From NCBI GenBank assembly GCA_012932865.1, contig SAXG01000013.1, positions 620,001-684,000 of the forward strand: a DNA stretch of 64,000 nt, given 5' to 3'. The notes under the pieces are model-generated. The model was given only the letters and a program-made list of their open reading frames with translations. It made no database searches and was not told the origin of the DNA. Positions 57,961 through 64,000 of the stretch are shown here, one piece after another. The position numbers and the translations under genes were made by a program. Each line of letters begins with the position of its first letter. Position 1 is the first letter of the stretch. Source of the DNA: Amylostereum areolatum. Its lineage: Eukaryota; Basidiomycota; Agaricomycetes; Russulales; Stereaceae.

Positions 57961-59225
57961 ATGTCCAGCATCCTGTTTGATGCCAGGGAAAGATTACAGT
58001 CCTTGCTCGGTACGGGCGTCTTTGACTGGCTTGATAGGACGTACATCGTCGATTGGTGAGCAAGCCTGGAATCGCCGCGCTGCCGGCGTACTCTATGCAG
58101 TGACTCCGGATTCGCTGACTATGTATGTTGACTTGTCCTAGGGCGGTCGCATTTATTTTCCACGTCCTTGCATCTGTGATCGAAGCGGCTCCTGTTTTTG
58201 AACGAGGATTCTCTCTTGACGATCCACTAATAAGCCATCCTCATGCCGTCCACCAACGGTAACTGTAGTCGACCCCCTTCCGTTTCCCTCGTCCTAACGC
58301 TGTCTCTACAGGATAGATGGGAACGTCAATGGCACCATTTCGCTTTTTGGCTCGTTCGTGGTCGTTCTTTTGTTTGGTGTAATGAGGCAGTCGCTATTCG
58401 AAATTCACCAAGGAGTTTTGGTTGCGTTCGCCGCGAGGTCAGCTATTATGCTGACAATGACCACGGCTCAGTATCTCATGGCATTCATTTCAGGGGACTG
58501 AACGATGTTGTGACGGAAGCTCTAAAAAATCGAGTTGGTGGGTATTCGTGTCGTCGCCCGCATCTAATTCTGACACACGATCATTCAGGCCGTCTACGTC
58601 CCGACTTTTTGAGTCGATGCAATTGGAGTGATGCACTCCGGGCCTGCACTGGGTCTGTTGGCTCTTACGAAACCCGTTACACGCATGGACTGACTGAAGA
58701 AATCAACAGGGACCCTATGAATATACGGGACGGGCGTCGGTCGTTCCCATCTGGACACTCCTCCACAGCATTTGTTGGAATGACATTTATTGTTCTTTTC
58801 CTGGCTGGAAAAACGGGAGCTCTCTGCTTCTCCTCGCCAACTCCCTCCCGATCGTTTTTAGGCAGTCGTCTCGCGCGCCTTGTCGTTACATTGGCACCGT
58901 GGGCTTTCTCGACATGGGTGGCTATTTCCCGCATAGAGGATTACGTAGGTCACGCCCATCAGTCTGTGACCCCGCTGACAGGTAGTCTCTCGCTTTTTTA
59001 TGGCAGCGACACCACAAGGAAGATGTTTTAGTTGGCAGCACCATCGGCATCCTGTCCGCCACGATCACCTATCTCACCTTCTGGCCAAACCCCTTCTCAG
59101 CCAAAAGCTTCCAGCCCGACCATCGGGGCAGCCCACGGGCCATATACCAAGACCACGAGTTCCATAGACCGACGCGACGCGGTTACGAGCTCCATACTCC
59201 CGATGCTGATACAGAACCTGTATGA
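57961..59225 (+). CDS. PAP2 lipid phosphatase (DPP1/LPP1-like)
   Basis: A membrane phosphatase of the PAP2 family that dephosphorylates phosphatidate, diacylglycerol pyrophosphate or similar lipids in ER, Golgi or vacuole membranes. Start MSSILFDARERLQSLL. Hydrophobic segments include AVAFIFHVLASVIEAAPVF, GSFVVVLLFGVM and LVVTLAPWAFSTWVAI. The three catalytic motifs are present: KNRVGRLRPDF (joined across an intron), PSGHSSTAF, and SRIEDY joined by splicing to RHHKEDVLVGSTIG, with the nucleophilic His. The true last exon ends DADTEPV at 59225; a read-through at 59031 is an intron artefact. Its stop lies 57 bases from the stop of the convergent CID gene. Confidence 0.88.
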
Positions 59226-59281
59226 TAACGCTAATGCACATGAATGGGGTACCCATTTTATTGTCCCGCCTGCACGCAGTG

Positions 59282-62002
59282 CTACGAAGCTCCATCTCCC
59301 CGCACGAACACCCACTTATCTCCCACTCTCTGCATACGCCCGGAGCCACCGTCTGTAGTATCCCCTTCCGCTCCTCCCTCCATTTCGACATACTGTATCG
59401 CACCCGCATCTCCATAAGACGGCACGCCCTCTCCTCCCAGTACGATTGCGTCTGACTCCGTTGAATGGTCCGTCCACGTTTCTCGGCCATTGCCGTATCC
59501 ATATCCTCCCCTTCCTCGTGTTCCGTACCTTCCTCTCCCTGTCCCCGCCCCCCTCCCACGAAACCCTCCCCGATCCACCTGCCCGTTTCCCCACGCCCCT
59601 CCCCCTGCCCCCCATTGTTGTTGTGGTACTGGCTGGGTCGGTTGCATCGCTTGCTGCTGTTGCGTTGCCTGTGGTGCCACTGCAGGGATCGCATTCATCT
59701 GCAGCATCATGAACCCCATGAGATCTTCCTGCGTTGGTGGCACTCCATTTGTCGCCTGCCATGCCCGTCCAAGGGCCGCCCACGACGCCGGTGACGTGAA
59801 GTCGAACGTAGAAAAATCAAACGTCTCGAGCCCGCCTCCGGTTCCCGCACCCACACCCGCGTCGACGGACACACCACCTCCAACAACAGCATCACCTGCC
59901 GGCACTGTCGTGGACACCTCCTCACCTCGACTCGTTGGCTCCTCCGACTAATTTTTTCTGCGCCACTACGGGCGATTGCGTCGCCTCCCGCGCGCTCGTC
60001 TCCTCATCGGAGCGCACGTCCCTCCCAAACTCATCCTTCCCAGGTGCACCGCCACCAGTCTGAGGAGCCCTGAAGCCCGTCGAGTTTGTCAGACCATACG
60101 GTTTTGCGTCTCTCCAATAACCGGCACCGACACTGGGTTGCGTCTGTCTACTCCTGTGCGGTGGACTCCTCGACCGTGAACGCTCCCCCGGGCTACGGTC
60201 TCTCGACCTGTAATCCTCTCGGCCGTTCTGCCATGCCCTGCCTCGTCCACGTCCGCGAGGTCCGGCGCCGCCTCTAAATCGAGGGTCAGCACCGTGGGCC
60301 CTGTATCCGTCACGATCCCCGTCCATCCATCGACTCTGTCGAGGGTCCGCAGAAGATTGTATATGGTAAGGTGTATCGCGCGGATCCACGGAATGGTGCG
60401 ACGACGACGCGATGGGAGCCCCAGCAGATTGCCCGGGTGGCCCTGGCATAAACGGACGGTGACCGCCCATTCGGGATTGTGATCGGGACCGGCGTTCGGA
60501 TGAGGGTGTGTAGACGGCGCGGTAGTCCCATTACCCATGCGAGCGACCTGCGAAAGGTGCTGCAATAAATTATATTGGTTCTCATCCAGCGGGTGTTGTA
60601 CGTTCGCCTGAGAGGGGGCGCCGAGGGGCGGTGTGCTTATATTTGGCGCTATTTGGCTTCGCGGAGAAGTTAGCCGATGAGATCTATGAGGTCCGCAAGG
60701 TTGCTCACTCAATGGTCGGGGGAACGGCAGCGTTTCTTGCTTGAGACAGCAATGCAAGGAGGGTAGATTGGATGGTGGGGTCAATGGGTGGAGTTGAATT
60801 GGATGGTGGTTGTGCTGGCGAAGCGGTCGGGGGTAGGGGGTTGGTCGGCGCCTGTGGTGGCGTTGACGACTGCACGGGGTGAACTTGTGTCGGCGGCACT
60901 GATACAGAAATAAACCAGACACTATTTCAGTTTTCTTTCTCATTTACCACGAACGAAGGCAAGGGGATGAATAGAGGGAAAAAACATCGGTGGGATTGCA
61001 CGGAGGGAAGTACTTAGCGAGAGACATATGGAAACGTGATAAGCACCTGGATCACCCGCAACGACGCTCAACAACCTCTTCACTACCCCTGCTGGAAACG
61101 TGCGATTTTTGGTCCATATGTCAAGGATCTTCTTTGATTTTTCCTAGAGACCAGCGCAGAAAAGCCGGAAGATGCTCGTCAGGGACTTTGGGAGTTGGGC
61201 CGAAACGCGAAGAAGAAAAAGGCGACGAAAAGCCTATCATGTGATCGGAACGCGCCAGAACGGCATGCACTTTGTCGCGTATGGCGCTGTGCGCGTAAGT
61301 AACGCGCCTAAAGCGAGGTTACCTAGGGGGCCAAGCTACACGGCCTTGAGCCAGCTACAACGCTAAAGTAAGCCGAATCTAGGTCAGAAGAACGCAGAAC
61401 ATGCGTATGAACGACATTATGCGACGCGAGGTCCGAGCGACTACGATATAGGTGCTGCTGCATATGGTGGCACTCGCACAAACTACGGCGGGCAACCTGC
61501 GTCAACGGTCAGAGCGCACGACTAACCTTTCCTTCTGGCACATTTGGAGCCGTCATTTCCTGGAAAAACCCGTCGAGGACGTTTTCTAGCTTCAGCATGA
61601 ATGTCGCACATGTTCCAGGGCTAGCGTTGGCGTCTCCAGTCTGACCGTGCTTGTCGGCATAACGGCGAGCAGCCCGAGCCAAACAATCAACAACGTAGAG
61701 ACTATGAATCTTAGGTTGTGATTTGCAAGACTTGTGCGTCCGATAGAGGACAGACACGAGCTGCGTATCATGCTGTGGGGGACGATGCGTCGTCAGAAAA
61801 TGAGAAATCCCGGAAAGCGAGACTACGCACTTGCATCAAACCAAGGCCCATATCCGTCACGTCCTTCATTCGAGAAGCAGAGATTCGTTTCGCATTCACC
61901 ACCTCTTTCAACGCAGGCTCAAACTCCTAAGATGGATGCCATAGCCAGGTAAGGATTTGCAAAAAGAAGGCCGACATGTCGACCCACCTCGATTGAAGGC
62001 AT
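59282..62002 (-). CDS. CID-domain protein binding the RNA polymerase II tail (SCAF/Nrd1-like)
   Basis: CID domains bind the phosphorylated C-terminal repeats of RNA polymerase II and act in transcription termination and RNA processing. The first exon encodes MPSIE and splices to EFEPALKEVVNAKRISASRM (near 61930-61830). Next come VLYRTHKSCKSQPKIHSLYV, CLARAARRYADKHGQ and SKKILDIWTKNRTFPAGVVK, the full CID. A long Pro/Gln/Thr-rich region follows, then an Arg/Asp/Ser-rich stretch (RDRSPGERSRSRSPP). The C-terminus has an RGG-type region (RGGFRGRGAGTGRGRYGTRG), suggesting RNA binding. No RRM was recognised, unlike Nrd1 or SCAF4/8. Nuclear location is inferred. Confidence 0.82.
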
Positions 62003-62357
62003 GATCCTGAAAATACAGGCTATGGGCAAGAAAGCGCAACGTGGGACGCGATGGAGGGGCCTAAAAGGACTCGTGAGTGGATTCAGGAAGGCTACAGAGG
62101 ATCGGAGGTGAAGAACAAGAGCAAGAGAGTGTGAATGTTTGCCTCTATTTGCCGGTGCCTTCAGCGACCCGTGTCACAGTGGCGTCACGAGCCATTGTCG
62201 AGTAACGGTCACTCATGCAGCGAAGTTCGGACAACGATTCCGCAAGGTTGAATTATAACATAGACCGTGCGCACAACCATGCACACAAGCATAACAGATG
62301 TATGTGAACATGTATGTGAACCGTACATAGATATATCCTGGAAGCATCCTACGATGC

Positions 62358-64000
62358 CTAGCGCGGCGACTGAGGATGTCCGCTCATCAGCTTGTTGAGC
62401 AAACTCTGCCTTTGAGGTGTCTCCGAGAAAAGCGCGCGAACGAGCCTCACGAGCTCGTCCCTCTCAAAATCCACTAACGCTCCTTCATCGAACAAGTATC
62501 CGACATCGGCCAATGACGCCTCCTTTTGAATACCGACATATAGCGTCAGTATACGCTACAAGTACCAAGAGCACATACGCACCAAAAGCTCGGAAAGATA
62601 TGAGAATTTGAGCCATGAGGGGACATACGCCACCACGAGCGACGGCTAAGATCATATAAGCATCTATCCACTGATGAATGTAGATGCAAACAAATGCATA
62701 CCTGTTCTGGATCATCCAGGAAGAGCCCCTCCAACGCGTTCAAAATGCGACACAGCTCGCTCAGCCGATGCGACTCAACCTCCGTGATGTCCGAGATTGC
62801 CAATACATCGTCCAGCATCTGTACCAGCGCCGCATCGACAACCGCACCTACTGCGGTGAAGTATTTGGTTTTGCTCAGCACGGCCTGCATTCAAGCATCA
62901 GTTCCCGATGGTGAAGATGTCTTCCAAAGAGACAGACCTTCCACCGTCGCGCGATATCTCGAACCTGGGTCACCACACGCATCACCGCTGCCTCGCACTC
63001 GTCAAATCGCTCCTGGTCCCCTGTGCCTACAAACCCCTCCGCTTCCGCCATAACATCAGCAACAGCCTCGTTTTGTGCATCCTGCCGTATTCCGATGAGC
63101 ATAACATACAGCGTAACATAAACCAAAAAACTCACGATAGTATGTTCGAACCAACTCTCTCCTACTACCCTGAGTCTCTCCGCGGCCTCCTCCAATCGCT
63201 CCTTTTCCTTCGTCTCCCTCGCCATATGCGCTGCCCACCCGGCTCAAATACGCGCAATCGTTCGCGAAGAGCATCGGCCTTTCCGCTGATGACGCCAGCG
63301 TGTCCGCGAACTTGACTGAGTACAGAGCGCGGAACAGGTCGAGAGTTGAGACGGCCGTTTGGAACAGCAGCGCGCCTCGAGCATGTACCATACGTCCGAA
63401 GACGTCGACGGCACCCTCCAGCTCCTCGCCCTCATGCAGCGCTGCCTCTGCTGCCTCCTTGACATCGCGCGCCCGAGCTGAGACGGCATACGTCTCTTTC
63501 GCCACCACAGGCTCCTGAACGATCCTCACGTCGGGCACCGCAGGCTTTATCGGCACGGTGATTTTCTTCGGGCGGGAGGAGGAACCCTTAACAGGGGTAG
63601 GGCGGTGGCGGTGGGTGCGCGACCGACTGACTCGATACTTGGCTGGGGTGTATGTATTGCCTTACCCTTGTTGGCGATCCTCTCGAGACGGGTCAGGCGT
63701 TTGGGCGCGGATGGAGATTGAGGTGACGGAATGAAGGTGCGGGTGCGGGTTGTGGTACTGCTTCTCCCCAAGGATCATCGTCCCATGCTGAGCTGCCATC
63801 CGTAGACTCTGATGCGCTTGTCGGCAGCGATGCGTCACCCAGAGACTCGTCCGTACCGTCGTCGTCGTCATTCCACCCCCATGCATCTCCAGGGTCTTCA
63901 TCCTCTTGCGCCGACGAGGTACTCTCTTCAGCCGTAGGTATTGGTGGTGGCGTTGGTGGAGAAGCGGGTGACTCCTCTGCTGGCTCATCGTCGAAGCCCC
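62358..64000 (-). CDS. ZW10: ZW10-like kinetochore/vesicle-tethering protein, 3' part
   Basis: ZW10 works in the RZZ complex at kinetochores in animals and in the NRZ/Dsl1 complex that tethers Golgi-to-ER vesicles, the likely role in a fungus. The window holds the C-terminal half. A Pro/acidic linker with DAWGWNDDDDGTDESLGD and WDDDPWGE lies at 64000-63750, followed by RLERIANKGK. The helical region reads VAKETYAVSARARDVKEAAEA, LFQTAVSTLDLFRALYSVKF and RPMLFANDCAYLSR, the family's most conserved stretch. After further exons the end is DVGYLFDEGALVDFERDEL, LVRALFSETPQR, stop at 62358. The N-terminal part lies beyond the right edge. Confidence 0.82.

Noticed and set aside
1..64000. tRNA, rRNA or other structured RNA genes
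   Set aside because: Scanned by eye for tRNA B-box-like words; none came with a matching acceptor stem. A covariance search would be needed to exclude them.

Overview
The window looks like the nuclear genome of a basidiomycete mushroom-type fungus (Agaricomycetes). Genes are split by many short GT-AG introns. The protein families are typical of that group: DUF6589, DUF6532, a Plavaka transposase, a GtaA-type glutaminase with a membrane anchor, a GMC oxidoreductase and a DNMT5-type methyltransferase-helicase. The species cannot be named from the sequence alone.

Layout. From 1 to 3.5 kb lies the 5' part of a Ty3/gypsy retrotransposon on the minus strand. It has a 5' LTR, a probable self-priming site, a gag broken by an inserted solo LTR, a candidate -1 frameshift site, and the start of the protease, which runs off the left edge. 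Its LTR abuts a DUF6589 gene that has lost its 5' part (3.5-5.2 kb). That gene converges on a RecQ-like helicase (5.35-7.6 kb). From 8 to 27.5 kb the content is ordinary: an EFM7-like methyltransferase, a secreted GH16 glucanase, a glutaminase A, two tandem O-methyltransferases made by a 2.8-kb duplication, a Ser/Thr kinase and a GMC oxidoreductase.

From 27.5 to 42.6 kb is a transposon-rich stretch. Two copies of a 1.7-1.8 kb segment each carry an unrecognised single-exon gene with its own TATA box. Between them are a small MITE, several inverted-repeat arms and an epimerase exon fragment. Next come a Plavaka transposase gene, interrupted by a hAT-type MITE with an 8-bp duplication, and a divergent DUF6532 gene; these two may belong to one element. 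Then come an NAD(P)-binding epimerase-like gene, a BTB-domain gene and a gene-poor interval (45.7-49.8 kb) holding a second MITE with an 8-bp duplication and seven copies of a short internal motif.

From 49.8 to 64 kb are housekeeping genes: CRIPT, a 7-kb DNMT5 (PIP box, C5 methyltransferase, SNF2 ATPase split by a RING finger), a PAP2 lipid phosphatase sharing a 212-bp divergent promoter with DNMT5, a CID-domain protein that binds the RNA polymerase II tail, and the 3' part of ZW10, cut by the right edge.

The genes do not form one pathway. The recurring theme is mobile DNA: an LTR element, a solo LTR, a Plavaka element, at least three MITEs and probably the RecQ/DUF6589 pair, in a genome that also encodes a maintenance-type DNA methyltransferase known to act on transposons in other fungi.
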